DNA from: Hyphomicrobiales bacterium
GTDB lineage: Bacteria; Pseudomonadota; Alphaproteobacteria; Rhizobiales; Beijerinckiaceae
Direction of reading: 5' to 3'
Length of the DNA: 64,000 bases
Assembly: GCA_947455025.1 (NCBI GenBank)
Contig: CANGLU010000009.1
Span: forward strand, 1-64,000
Position numbers and translations under genes: made by a program. This document shows positions 8,615 to 16,631 of the stretch, piece after piece. The notes under the pieces were generated by a model. That model had not been told where the DNA came from. It was given only the letters and a program-made list of their open reading frames with translations, and made no database searches. The number at the start of each line of letters is the position of its first letter. The first letter of the stretch is position 1.

Positions 8615-9623
8615 AGTTATTCTATCGGGGCTTCATAAAGCCTTCGGTCAAACTAAGGCCATTCAAGATGTTTCATTAACTATCGGTGATGGCGAATTCA
8701 TTGTTTTGCTGGGCCCAACGGGTGCTGGAAAAACAACCTTGCTCCGACTTGTAGCAGGGCTTGAGCAGCCCGATGCAGGAACTGTGGCGATCGGGGGATG
8801 GGATGCCACGACAACGCCACCTTCCGATCGGGATGTTGCCTTTGTCTTTCAGCAATATTCGCTCTATCCGCATTTAACGGTTTACGAAAATTTGGCGTTT
8901 CCGCTACGCTCGCCGATCCGCGCCATGAAAGAGGCTGATATTGATGCGAAGGTTCGCGAGATTGCGGCCTTGGTGCGCATCGATGATAAGTTGAACAATC
9001 AGGCGACCCGTCTGTCGGGTGGTCAAATGCAACGCGTGGCGATTGCGCGTGCCCTTGTGCGTTCACCGTCGATCTATCTGATGGATGAGCCTCTGTCGTC
9101 GCTTGATGCCAAATTGCGGGGCGACCTTCGGGTTGAGCTTAAACGCATTCAAACGGTTTTGGGAGCAACCATACTCTATGTGACCCATGATCAAATTGAA
9201 GCTATGACGCTCGCAACGCGCATCGGCGTTATGGATCGCGGCCAACTGGTGCAAGTGGGAACGCCACGCGAAATTTATACTGATCCCGTCAATATGTATG
9301 TTGCGTCTCGTCTTGGTATGCCAGCAATCAATTTTCTGCCGCTTTCGGTGTTTCCAGGTTTAAGTGCGCCCTCAGCGGCCAAGACCATTGGCTTGCGTAC
9401 CGAGCATTTAAAAATTGCGCGGTCCGATTCCGCTTCTGCGATGGGTAAGGTGACGTGGGTCGAGCATCTGGGTGATCAAGATTATCTCCATATCGATGTT
9501 CAAAATCACGATGTCGTGACATTGAGCGACCCCGATTCTGGTTTGAAGACGGGTGATATGGTCCGGCTCACGCCGGCGTTGCCTTTGTACTTTGACGGTG
9601 CTGGCAATCGCGTCCGAGCATAG
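8607..9623 (+). CDS. Second ABC transporter ATP-binding protein
   Basis: The start at 8607 (MAEVILSGLHKAFG) is preferred over an upstream in-frame ATG at 8592 because AAGGAGG lies between them, 7-8 bases before 8607. This gives 338 residues. Motifs are canonical: Walker A GPTGAGKTT near residue 36, Q-loop VFQQYSLYPHL, signature LSGGQMQRVAIARAL near 138, Walker B YLMDEPLSSLDAKL, H-loop YVTHDQIEAM, then a shortened C-terminal regulatory region. It probably pairs with the LSGGD-type ATPase encoded just upstream. The pair would then combine one consensus and one altered signature, as in asymmetric ABC exporters, but this is an inference. dhaL follows after 11 bp. Confidence 0.92.
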   Translation: MAEVILSGLHKAFGQTKAIQDVSLTIGDGEFIVLLGPTGAGKTTLLRLVAGLEQPDAGTVAIGGWDATTTPPSDRDVAFVFQQYSLYPHLTVYENLAFPLRSPIRAMKEADIDAKVREIAALVRIDDKLNNQATRLSGGQMQRVAIARALVRSPSIYLMDEPLSSLDAKLRGDLRVELKRIQTVLGATILYVTHDQIEAMTLATRIGVMDRGQLVQVGTPREIYTDPVNMYVASRLGMPAINFLPLSVFPGLSAPSAAKTIGLRTEHLKIARSDSASAMGKVTWVEHLGDQDYLHIDVQNHDVVTLSDPDSGLKTGDMVRLTPALPLYFDGAGNRVRA

Positions 9624-9634
9624 GATAAGGGGCT

Positions 9635-10228
9635 ATGGATAAGGAAACTAAGCTAAAACTCATTACGGCCTGCGCGGAGTGTATGATCCGCCATGCCGAG
9701 GAGTTGACCGCACTCGATCAAGCGATTGGGGATGGCGATCACGGACTTAACATGAAGCGCGGCTTTGAAGCTTTATTGGCGGATGCTACGGTGCTTTCTG
9801 ATAAACCTTTGCCGGATATGCTGAAAGCAATAGGCACTCAACTTGTTATGAAAGTTGGAGGCGCGTCTGGTCCCCTCTATGGTACACTGTTTATGGCGCT
9901 TGCCAAAGAAATAGACGATACGCCGAGTTTGCTTTCAGCCTCTGCTGCTTTTGCTTCGGCGATAGAGGCTGTCAAAGCCCGTGGCAAATCCGAGCTGGGC
10001 CAGAAGACGATGCTCGATGTCCTTATCCCTGTCCATCGCGTGTGGGTTACCGGTGGTGGTACCGGACTGGCATTGGCTGCTCAGGCTGCGGCCGAAGCAA
10101 CGGTTCCGATGAAAGCTATTCGCGGACGTGCTTCATTTTTAGGCGATCGGTCCATTGGTCATATGGATCCGGGTGCGCGTTCATCACAGCTTTTAATTGA
10201 AACGATTACGACGGTCCTAGGAGCATAA
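9635..10228 (+). CDS. dhaL: Dihydroxyacetone kinase, ADP-binding subunit DhaL
   Basis: 197 residues, all-alpha DhaL domain. The Mg-ADP-coordinating cluster DQAIGDGDHGLNMKRG is at residues 28-43, with Asp28, Asp33 and Asp35 as likely metal ligands. GGASGPLYGTL near residue 74 and the C-terminal GRASFLGDRSIGHMDPGA are typical. In PEP-dependent dihydroxyacetone kinases DhaL keeps a tightly bound ADP that is rephosphorylated by DhaM, and it passes phosphate to the substrate on DhaK. Partner genes follow in the same operon, but DhaK is five genes downstream, an unusual order. Substrates other than dihydroxyacetone, such as erythrulose, cannot be excluded. Confidence 0.93.
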   Translation: MDKETKLKLITACAECMIRHAEELTALDQAIGDGDHGLNMKRGFEALLADATVLSDKPLPDMLKAIGTQLVMKVGGASGPLYGTLFMALAKEIDDTPSLLSASAAFASAIEAVKARGKSELGQKTMLDVLIPVHRVWVTGGGTGLALAAQAAAEATVPMKAIRGRASFLGDRSIGHMDPGARSSQLLIETITTVLGA

Positions 10229-10229
10229 A

Positions 10230-10619
10230 TTGGCTAATGTTGGTATCGTAATCGTATCCCACTCCGCCAAGGTTGCAGAAGGTGCGGCGGATATGGTGCG
10301 GCAAATGGTGGGTGATGAAGTGCCTCTTGCGTGGGCAGGGGGCAATAGCGATGGCGGGCTTGGTACCGATGTAGGACATATCCTCGCCGCGATTGATGCC
10401 GCTTGGTCTGAGGCTGGTGTTGCGATTTTGGTGGATCTGGGTGGCGCGGAAACGAATAGTGAAATGGCCATTGAGATGCTAGATGAGGCTCGCCAAAAGC
10501 GGATTGCGATATGCAATGCACCGATTGTCGAGGGTGCCGTCATTGCTGCGACTGAGGCGTCGGGTGGGTCTCCACTCGATATCGTAAAACAGACAGCCGA
10601 GGAATTATATCCCCAATGA
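10230..10619 (+). CDS. dhaM: DhaM EIIA-type phosphotransferase domain (stand-alone), TTG start
   Basis: 129 residues corresponding to only the first domain of enterobacterial DhaM. The active-site histidine is His11 in GIVIVSHSAKVAEG, and GNSDGGLGTDVG and VLVDLGGAE-type (here ILVDLGGAE) strands are conserved. It would receive phosphate from the HPr-like protein encoded next and transfer it to ADP bound on DhaL. The only sensible start is TTG at 10230, with AGGAG about seven bases upstream, one base after the dhaL stop. Its end overlaps the HPr gene (ATGA). The fused HPr and enzyme I portions found in E. coli DhaM are separate genes here. Confidence 0.9.
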   Translation: MANVGIVIVSHSAKVAEGAADMVRQMVGDEVPLAWAGGNSDGGLGTDVGHILAAIDAAWSEAGVAILVDLGGAETNSEMAIEMLDEARQKRIAICNAPIVEGAVIAATEASGGSPLDIVKQTAEELYPQ

Positions 10620-10942
10620 CCGCTCACAAAGCTTCTGCTTCGCATGAGGAAACAACGCGCGGCTCGGCCTTGCTAACCAATGCGGTGGGCTTGCATGCTC
10701 GCCCGTCCGTCAAACTAACGCAATTGGCGAAAACCTATCAGGCGATTGTTTCTGTTGCCACAGAACCGACGGGTCCTTGGATTGATGCGAAAAGCCCGGT
10801 TAAAATCATGCGCGTAAAGGCGCCTAAAGGAACCACGCTCTATTTTGAAGCGTCTGGCGAAGATGCCGTTTCCGCCGTTGCCGCCCTTGTTGATCTTGTC
10901 GAGCGTCGCTTTGATGAAGCCGAGGAAGAAGGCCATGGCTGA
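10616..10942 (+). CDS. HPr-like phosphocarrier protein of the DHA kinase system
   Basis: 108 residues, about 20 longer than ordinary HPr because of an N-terminal extension. The phosphorylation site GLHARPSVKL is intact, with His27. The regulatory Ser46 region reads IDAKSPVKIMRVKAPKG, and the helix-breaking regulatory pattern of Firmicutes HPr is absent. It should carry phosphate from the enzyme I encoded at 10935 to the DhaM EIIA domain. Overlaps at both ends (ATGA upstream, 8 bases downstream) imply coupled synthesis of the three relay components. Confidence 0.9.
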   Translation: MTAHKASASHEETTRGSALLTNAVGLHARPSVKLTQLAKTYQAIVSVATEPTGPWIDAKSPVKIMRVKAPKGTTLYFEASGEDAVSAVAALVDLVERRFDEAEEEGHG

Positions 10943-12548
10943 GATTCGCCTCTCGGGACGTCCTGCATCGTCGGGCTTCGCCGAGGGCCAGCTTTATGTG
11001 CTTCCGGATAAACGTGTAAGCCGCGCATCGACGGGGGACCCAGCTCTTGAAGCGAAAGCATTAAGAGATGCCATTACATCTGCAAGCGAAGCTTTAGCGA
11101 ATATGGCCGCGTCGGCAGATGGCGATGCTGTGGATATATTGGGCTTTCAAGTTGCGATGCTTGAGGATGATGCGCTTTCCGAAATGGCGTTTGCTGATAT
11201 AGCAGAAGGAAAGGCAGCGGACGTTGCCTGGCGTTATTCGATGGATCAGGAAATTGAAACCTATCGATCGGCTGATGACGAGTATTTTCGAGCACGCTCA
11301 GCTGATTTAGAAGATATTCGCGATACCGTATTAGACATGTTGTCAGGTGGTTTGTCATTCGCAGCGACGCCACCGGGCGCGATCCTTATGGCGCGTGATC
11401 TACAACCTTCTCGGTTTCTGGGCATGGATTGGTCAAAGGGCGGTGCAATTTTGCTTTCCGAGGGCAGCCCGACAAGTCATGTTGCTATGCTTGCGCGCGC
11501 GCGTGGTGTGCCCATGATTGTTGGATTAGGCGATTTGCCTCGTTCAATCCATGGTATTGCTCTCATTGACGGTGGCGCTGGCCAAGCCATCTTGTCGCCG
11601 GATCAGCAATCGCTTGATCAATTCATCGCCCGACGCGCGGAAGAAGATACCGTATCGGCGCGGGCAGCAAAGCTTCTTCTAGACGATGCTAAGACAAAGA
11701 CGGGTGAAGCGGTAACGATATTGATTAATGTTGCTGATCCCGTTGAACTCGATGCGATCTCGCCGGCGCTGTGCGATGGAATTGGCCTCGTTCGTACTGA
11801 GTTTTTATTCAATGATGACAAAAATTTTCCGGATGAAGATGCGCAATATCGGGTTTATCGACGTCTTGTAGAATGGGCTTCCGGAAGACCGGTTACGATT
11901 CGTACCTTAGATGCGGGTGGCGACAAGCCGATTAAGAATTTGACGTTTGATGGTGAGAGCAATCCCTTTTTAGGAGTGCGCGGTATTCGTTTATCCCTTC
12001 TTCGGCCAGATCTGTTCCGTGTTCAATTGCGCGCACTGGCGCGCGCGGCTTCGCATGGTCCGATTAAAGTTATGGCGCCCATGGTCACTATTCCGTCGGA
12101 GCTTGCGACGGTTAGGCATATGATGGCTGAAGAAGTCGATAGCCTGAAAGCGCGAGGGGTTGCTGCCGCATTGCCGCCAATAGGAATGATGGTTGAGGTT
12201 CCTGCCGCTGCGCTCGCGATGGATTTGTTTGATGCGGATTTCTTTTCCATCGGTTCAAACGATCTCACTCAATATGTAACGGCCGCCGGGCGTGATATTG
12301 GTGCTGTTGCCGATCTCGCCGATCCGAAACATCCCGCAGTCTTACGGCTGATAGCGATGATTGCGGCCCAGGGTAAAGACATGCAACGCGAGGTCAGTCT
12401 TTGCGGTGATGCAGGAGGTGATCCTGCTCTGATACCCTTATTGTTAAATGCGGGTATTCGGTGCCTCTCTATGGCCCCCAGCATGGTGGCACGCGCCAAG
12501 CTTATCATCTCTGAGACGTCACTATCGGGTGACGTGGTTACGCCATGA
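10935..12548 (+). CDS. Enzyme I (PEP-protein phosphotransferase) dedicated to the DHA kinase operon
   Basis: The start at 10935 (MAEIRLSGRPASSGFAEG) follows GAGGAAGAAGG and gives 537 residues. A frame extended to 10845 would overlap the whole HPr C-terminus. The phosphohistidine domain has GSPTSHVAMLARARGVP with His182, where most enzyme I proteins have GGRTSH. The C-terminal PEP-binding barrel shows GLVRTEFLF, IRTLDAGGDK, GVRGIRLSL, MVEVPAAA, SIGSNDLTQY and the catalytic-Cys region LCGDAGGDP. It is thus a full-length enzyme I, unlike the truncated domain at the end of E. coli DhaM. It shares an ATGA overlap with the next gene. Confidence 0.9.
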   Translation: MAEIRLSGRPASSGFAEGQLYVLPDKRVSRASTGDPALEAKALRDAITSASEALANMAASADGDAVDILGFQVAMLEDDALSEMAFADIAEGKAADVAWRYSMDQEIETYRSADDEYFRARSADLEDIRDTVLDMLSGGLSFAATPPGAILMARDLQPSRFLGMDWSKGGAILLSEGSPTSHVAMLARARGVPMIVGLGDLPRSIHGIALIDGGAGQAILSPDQQSLDQFIARRAEEDTVSARAAKLLLDDAKTKTGEAVTILINVADPVELDAISPALCDGIGLVRTEFLFNDDKNFPDEDAQYRVYRRLVEWASGRPVTIRTLDAGGDKPIKNLTFDGESNPFLGVRGIRLSLLRPDLFRVQLRALARAASHGPIKVMAPMVTIPSELATVRHMMAEEVDSLKARGVAAALPPIGMMVEVPAAALAMDLFDADFFSIGSNDLTQYVTAAGRDIGAVADLADPKHPAVLRLIAMIAAQGKDMQREVSLCGDAGGDPALIPLLLNAGIRCLSMAPSMVARAKLIISETSLSGDVVTP

Positions 12549-12976
12549 ATGCCGCGATAGCCCAAAGAGGGGATTCGTCCGCTATTCCGGAATACAAACT
12601 CCTATTAAAAAAGGTTCTCGATCTCAGGCCATCCGGCACACGACAACGCCTATCCGCAGCGCTTGGTAAAAACCGTTCGTTCGTTTCTCAGATTGCTAAC
12701 CCTGCCTATCCGATGCCCATACCGGCTCAACATCTCGATATATTGTTCGAGGTTTGCCATTTTTCAGATTCACAGAAGCGATCTTTTTTGGAATTATATC
12801 GTCGCGCACATCCGGGCCGAATCCGCCTTGTGAGTTCCAAGCCCGCAACCCGTCGCATCAGCCTTGAGGTTCCGGACCTTGGCGAAGGCGAAAAAAATGC
12901 AGCTATCGATACGATGTTTGAAACCATAGCCCGCAATCTATTTCGCGTTACCGATGAAACGGGCAATAAACGTTAA
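12545..12976 (+). CDS. Small helix-turn-helix protein embedded in the dha operon
   Basis: 143 residues with no family I can name. Residues about 30-85 look like an Xre/lambda-repressor-type helix-turn-helix: TRQRLSAALGKNRSFVSQIA gives the two helices, followed by PIPAQHLDILFEVCHFSD, a packing helix typical of such domains. The remainder is basic (RRAHPGRIRLVSSKPATRR) and ends in an acidic helix. The ATG overlaps the enzyme I stop, and dhaK follows after 26 bp with its own ribosome-binding site, so this is a true operon member. It may be an operon autoregulator or a partner of the phosphorelay. No kinase or metal motifs are seen. Confidence 0.7.
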   Translation: MNAAIAQRGDSSAIPEYKLLLKKVLDLRPSGTRQRLSAALGKNRSFVSQIANPAYPMPIPAQHLDILFEVCHFSDSQKRSFLELYRRAHPGRIRLVSSKPATRRISLEVPDLGEGEKNAAIDTMFETIARNLFRVTDETGNKR

Positions 12977-13002
12977 AAGAAAATATATAAGGGAGGCTAA
13001 TC

Positions 13003-13986
13003 ATGAAAAAGCTCATCAACTCAATCGATACGGTACTAACCGAAGCCCTTGATGGATTCGTAGCATCCCATTCCGATCTTGTTTCTCTTGGCGAGGAGCA
13101 TAAATTTATTCGCCGCAAAACTTTGAAACAAGGCAAGGTTGCGTTGATCTCCGGCGGCGGCGCAGGTCACGAGCCTTTGCACGCTGGCTTTGTTGGTCAT
13201 GGTATGCTGGATGCGGCTTGTCCGGGCCAAGTATTTACCTCGCCAACACCCGACCAAATGCTCGCTGCTGCTCAGGCTGTCGATACCGGGGCAGGTGTAC
13301 TCTACATCGTCAAGAATTATGAAGGCGATGTTATGAATTTTGAGATGGCGGCTGAAATGGCGTCCGGAGCCGTGAAGACCGTCATTACCGATGATGATGT
13401 GGCAGTTGAGACCTCCACCTATTCAACCGGGCGGCGTGGCGTGGCAGGTACGCTGATTGTCGAAAAGCTTGTCGGAGCGGCCGCAGAAGAAGGGCGCGAT
13501 CTTGAGGCGTTACAAAGCTTCGGGAGCTCTGTGAATAGCCGAACTCGCTCGATGGGCGTGGCGTTAACCTCTTGCACAGTGCCGGCGGCAGGAAAGCCTA
13601 CCTTTACGCTGTCTGATGATGAGATGGAGATGGGCGTCGGAATCCATGGCGAGCCAGGACGTCGCCGTGTGAAACTCGCCAGTGCTGACGATATCGCTGC
13701 CGAGCTTACGGGCGCTATACTCGGCGATTTGGAAATCAAAAGCGGCTCACCAGTCTTGCTGCTCGTTAACGGGTTTGGTGGAACGCCCTCGATGGAGCTG
13801 TATCTGATGGCCAATGCTGTTCGGCGAATCCTGTCCGGGCGAGGGCTTGTGGTCGCCCGTAGCCTCACGGGCTCCTATGTCACCTCGCTCGAAATGGCGG
13901 GTTGTTCGGTCACGCTCACGGCATTAGACGATGAAACGATCAAGTTATGGGATGCGCCGGTTCATACGGCCGCGTTGAATTGGTAG
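13003..13986 (+). CDS. dhaK: Dihydroxyacetone kinase, substrate-binding subunit DhaK
   Basis: 327 residues, slightly shorter than the approximately 350 usual for DhaK. GGGAGHEPLHAGFVGHGMLD at residues 51-70 is the substrate pocket, with His56. VGIHGEPGRRR places His215 as the residue that forms the covalent hemiaminal with the ketone substrate. NYEGDVMNFEMA and the Asp-rich DDDVAVE loop are conserved. It binds dihydroxyacetone (or a related short ketose) and receives phosphate from DhaL. GGGAGGCTAATC precedes the ATG. It is the last recognised gene of the operon starting at 3992. No clear terminator follows. Confidence 0.93.
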   Translation: MKKLINSIDTVLTEALDGFVASHSDLVSLGEEHKFIRRKTLKQGKVALISGGGAGHEPLHAGFVGHGMLDAACPGQVFTSPTPDQMLAAAQAVDTGAGVLYIVKNYEGDVMNFEMAAEMASGAVKTVITDDDVAVETSTYSTGRRGVAGTLIVEKLVGAAAEEGRDLEALQSFGSSVNSRTRSMGVALTSCTVPAAGKPTFTLSDDEMEMGVGIHGEPGRRRVKLASADDIAAELTGAILGDLEIKSGSPVLLLVNGFGGTPSMELYLMANAVRRILSGRGLVVARSLTGSYVTSLEMAGCSVTLTALDDETIKLWDAPVHTAALNW

Positions 13987-14398
13987 GCGGAACAATTTAC
14001 GCAAGGCTCTGCTATTGTGATTGTTATGGAGTGAGTTGTTTTTGCGCATAACGATCGACGACGATTGGTATTTTTATTATGACAAAACGACCAGCATTTG
14101 GCCTGCGCTAATATACTGCAGAGTTAGGGATTGTGTGCCGGGTTAACAGAATGCAGGCGAATTCATAGGGCTGTTGATTGAGGGGAATTTAATTTAGATA
14201 TTTTTTATTTTTATTATTTTTCAATAATTTAATAGGAAAATCTAGCATTATTACAATATAATCCAAAAGGTGCTGTATAGACCGTAGCCTCCCTCCGCTA
14301 CCAAAAAATCTCTACCACTCTTGCATCTGAAGTATTACGCCTGTGCGTTAATACAGTTGCTCAACTGTGTCGGCAGGCTATAGCAATTGTCTGCCTAT
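13987..14398. other. AT-rich intergenic region, no gene seen
   Basis: 412 bp between the convergent ends of dhaK and the lacI-type gene. The stretch 14185-14275 is strongly A/T-rich. I see no coding frame with family features and no convincing bidirectional hairpin. A short string resembling a tRNA 3' end (14288-14303) has no tRNA body. Confidence 0.6.
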
Positions 14399-15427
14399 TC
14401 AGATGTTCTCTCGCGTAAAAATATCGAATGGCAGGATCGTTGTTTGCACCGTGGAGGCTGCGCCTTCCAATTTGGCATTCGTCATTGCCTCAATGGTCAT
14501 TTCAGCGAGCCTTTGCAGGGGATGGGCAATCACCATTGATAATGTGCCATCCAGCAAGCCTTCTCGCGTCGACTCCATCAACTCATAGCCGACACAATCG
14601 ATAAGGCCTGATTTTCCGCTAGCCCTTAGCGCTGCGAGTGCGCCAGATATTCCGCCACCCGATATAAACAGACCGCTGAGATCTGGGTTTTGGGCGAGTA
14701 ACCGTTCGGTCACCTCTTCAGCAACCGAGCGTGTCTCGAAGGTAGGGATTGATTCAATCAATTGAAACTCAGGCGCGAATTCGCGGAAATAGGAACGGAA
14801 GCCCGCTTCGTTCATTTCCTGGCATCGGAACCGATGATTGCCGACCAAAATGCCGATTTTACCGGGAGCCTTGCTAAACTTATGGAAGGCCCAAGCGGAC
14901 ATTCGGCCGACCTTCCAATTGTCGAGGCCGATATAGTTGAAGCTTCCTGTCGCCGATAATTGCGAGATTAAAGCAAAAATCGGTGTCCCGTTGGATGTCA
15001 GCGTATCAATCGTCCGATTAATCTGCGGATGAACGGGTGCTACGACGCCAATAGCATCGCAGGTCTCGCCAAGTTCGAGCAATTTGGCGGCAAAAATATC
15101 GGGCGATAAATCCTCCGCAAATACAATGTGGGGCTCGATGTGGTGCGTTTCGACCTTAGCCGATGCGGCCTGCAACGCAGCGCCTAGCATTTTGTAAAAT
15201 GTCCTCGTCGGCTGCAGGAGTAAAAAACCGAACTTGAATTTGGGCTTTTGCGCCGAGATTCGATGGTCAATCGTCCGCACCCCGTGATAGCCGAGCCGGT
15301 TCGCAGCATCCTTCACGGCTTGTGCTGTAGCTGCCTTAACGCCTTCGTCGCCGCCCAGGATCCGGTTCACCGTTGAAACCGATACGCCAGCCTCAAGGGC
15401 CAAATCCTTGATCGTAATTCGTGTCAT
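14399..15427 (-). CDS. LacI-family transcriptional regulator (module 1)
   Basis: The start at 15427 (MTRITIKDLALEAGVSVSTV) is preferred over one at 15457 because GGGAG lies six bases upstream, giving 342 residues. The LacI headpiece helix-turn-helix covers residues 4-27, the hinge helix follows near residue 50, and the rest is a periplasmic-binding-protein-like effector domain, suggesting a sugar-type effector. It ends in ILPFDIFTRENI, nearly the same C-terminus as the regulator at 31996-33027, so the two are paralogues. It diverges from the membrane hydroxylase at 15575 and probably controls that gene and the transporter operon behind it. Confidence 0.9.
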   Translation of the reverse strand: MTRITIKDLALEAGVSVSTVNRILGGDEGVKAATAQAVKDAANRLGYHGVRTIDHRISAQKPKFKFGFLLLQPTRTFYKMLGAALQAASAKVETHHIEPHIVFAEDLSPDIFAAKLLELGETCDAIGVVAPVHPQINRTIDTLTSNGTPIFALISQLSATGSFNYIGLDNWKVGRMSAWAFHKFSKAPGKIGILVGNHRFRCQEMNEAGFRSYFREFAPEFQLIESIPTFETRSVAEEVTERLLAQNPDLSGLFISGGGISGALAALRASGKSGLIDCVGYELMESTREGLLDGTLSMVIAHPLQRLAEMTIEAMTNAKLEGAASTVQTTILPFDIFTRENI

Positions 15428-15446
15428 TTTGACTCCCGAATAGTTC

Positions 15447-15454
15447 AAACGTTT
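15447..15454. promoter_or_regulatory. LacI-type operator core (AAACGTTT)
   Basis: TTCAAACGTTTCAA is nearly palindromic around a central CG, with a perfect AAACGTTT core, 20 bp upstream of the lacI start. Location and symmetry fit autoregulation by a LacI-family protein. Confidence 0.5.
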
Positions 15455-15521
15455 CAATTTGCAGCGTCAAAAATAATATAAATGAGATAAAATGAGTGCT
15501 GTTTCGTATCTCAGATTGAAT

Positions 15522-15532
15522 TGAAAGTTTCA
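15522..15532. promoter_or_regulatory. Palindrome TGAAA-G-TTTCA upstream of hydroxylase gene
   Basis: A perfect 5-bp inverted repeat with a single central base lies 43 bp before the hydroxylase ATG. The half-site TGAAA recurs upstream of the Rieske ferredoxin gene (26343-26387), so one regulator may recognise both. The motif is short and the inference is tentative. Confidence 0.4.
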
Positions 15533-15574
15533 TTATGTCAATTTTTTAGAAACAACGAAGTGGGTGGATATATC

Positions 15575-16576
15575 ATGGACGATCTCAGATCAGGGACCCG
15601 CAACAAGCGTGGAGATTGGTCCCCGTCGCATCACCCTGAGATCGCATTTTATTGGAAGACGCCCTTCGACCTTCGCAAATGGGGCAAGTTTCTCATCGAT
15701 TATGTCTGGCCATGGAACGCATTTCATATGGCCATTACGCTGCTCTATTGGCATTTCATTCTTCCCGATTGGGAGGTGATGAAAACGCTGAGCTGGGATT
15801 GGGCGCTGTGGCTTTATGCTGTCAATGGGCTCGGCATTTTCTTGCTCTATGGCAGTATCGAACTCGTTTATTATGTGAAACGCAGACAGGGTACGCGTTT
15901 TAAGTACAACGCCAAGTTTCCGTCCGAGCAACCATCCGACGTTTTTTGGTTCAAAAGCCAAAATATTGATAATTTCCTTCGCAGCTATCTTTCCGGAATC
16001 GTCTTCTGGACGCTTGTCGAAGTGCTGATGCTGTGGTGCTACGCCAATCATTATGTCTATTGGCTCAATTGGTCGGAGCACCCTGTTTGGTTGACGCTGC
16101 TGCTCTTTGCGACGCCCTTGATTCACGAAGTCAATTTCTTCGTCATTCACCGCGTAATCCATATTCCATTCTTCTATAAATGGATTCATTCCGTTCATCA
16201 TAATTCGATCAACCCGTCACCGTGGTCGTCGCTGTCGATGCATCCGGTCGAGACCTTTTTGTATCATGGCGTTATTTGGTGGCACCTTGTTTTGCCTTCC
16301 AATCCGCTCATCGCGCTTTTTCAATTGCATATGGCAGGCTATGGCGCGCTGAATGGCCATATAGGCTTTGATAAGCTTGAGCTTTCAGATGAAACCGCTC
16401 TCGATAGCCATGCCTATCTGCATTACCTTCACCATAAATATTTCGAGGTAAATTATGGTGCTGATGGCCTGATACCTTTGGATTACTGGTTCGGTACTTG
16501 GCATGACGGCTCGAAAGAAGCCCAAGCCAAAATGGACGAGCGCTACGAAAAGAAGGTGGCGCGACTTAATTCATGA
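15575..16576 (+). CDS. Membrane di-iron hydroxylase, fatty acid hydroxylase/sterol desaturase superfamily (paralogue 1)
   Basis: The start at 15575 (MDDLRSGTRNKRGDW) is supported by GGGTGGA and by alignment with the paralogue at 33066. It gives 333 residues. Several hydrophobic helices precede three histidine clusters that would hold a non-haem di-iron centre: His192-x3-His196, His205-x2-His208-His209 and His283-x2-His286-His287. The superfamily hydroxylates or desaturates lipids, sterols and some small molecules using O2 and reduced ferredoxin or cytochrome b5. The setting between a LacI regulator and a sugar transporter argues against lipid metabolism. I infer oxidation or O-demethylation of the transported compound, with electrons from the Rieske ferredoxin encoded at 25992. 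Confidence 0.88.
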   Translation: MDDLRSGTRNKRGDWSPSHHPEIAFYWKTPFDLRKWGKFLIDYVWPWNAFHMAITLLYWHFILPDWEVMKTLSWDWALWLYAVNGLGIFLLYGSIELVYYVKRRQGTRFKYNAKFPSEQPSDVFWFKSQNIDNFLRSYLSGIVFWTLVEVLMLWCYANHYVYWLNWSEHPVWLTLLLFATPLIHEVNFFVIHRVIHIPFFYKWIHSVHHNSINPSPWSSLSMHPVETFLYHGVIWWHLVLPSNPLIALFQLHMAGYGALNGHIGFDKLELSDETALDSHAYLHYLHHKYFEVNYGADGLIPLDYWFGTWHDGSKEAQAKMDERYEKKVARLNS

Positions 16577-16631
16577 AATTCATGACGACATGAATCCGTC
16601 AATATAGACGGTAACTTTGGGAGGAAGTGAA

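Noticed and set aside
14288-14303. CCTCCCTCCGCTACCA resembles a tRNA 3' end, as left by some integrase attachment sites
   Set aside because: No T-loop sequence, acceptor partner strand, integrase gene or second copy is seen nearby. A 16-base match is not enough.
15590-16201. 203-codon antisense frame opposite hydroxylase 1
   Set aside because: Shadow of a strongly conserved gene, with no start context and no domain pattern.
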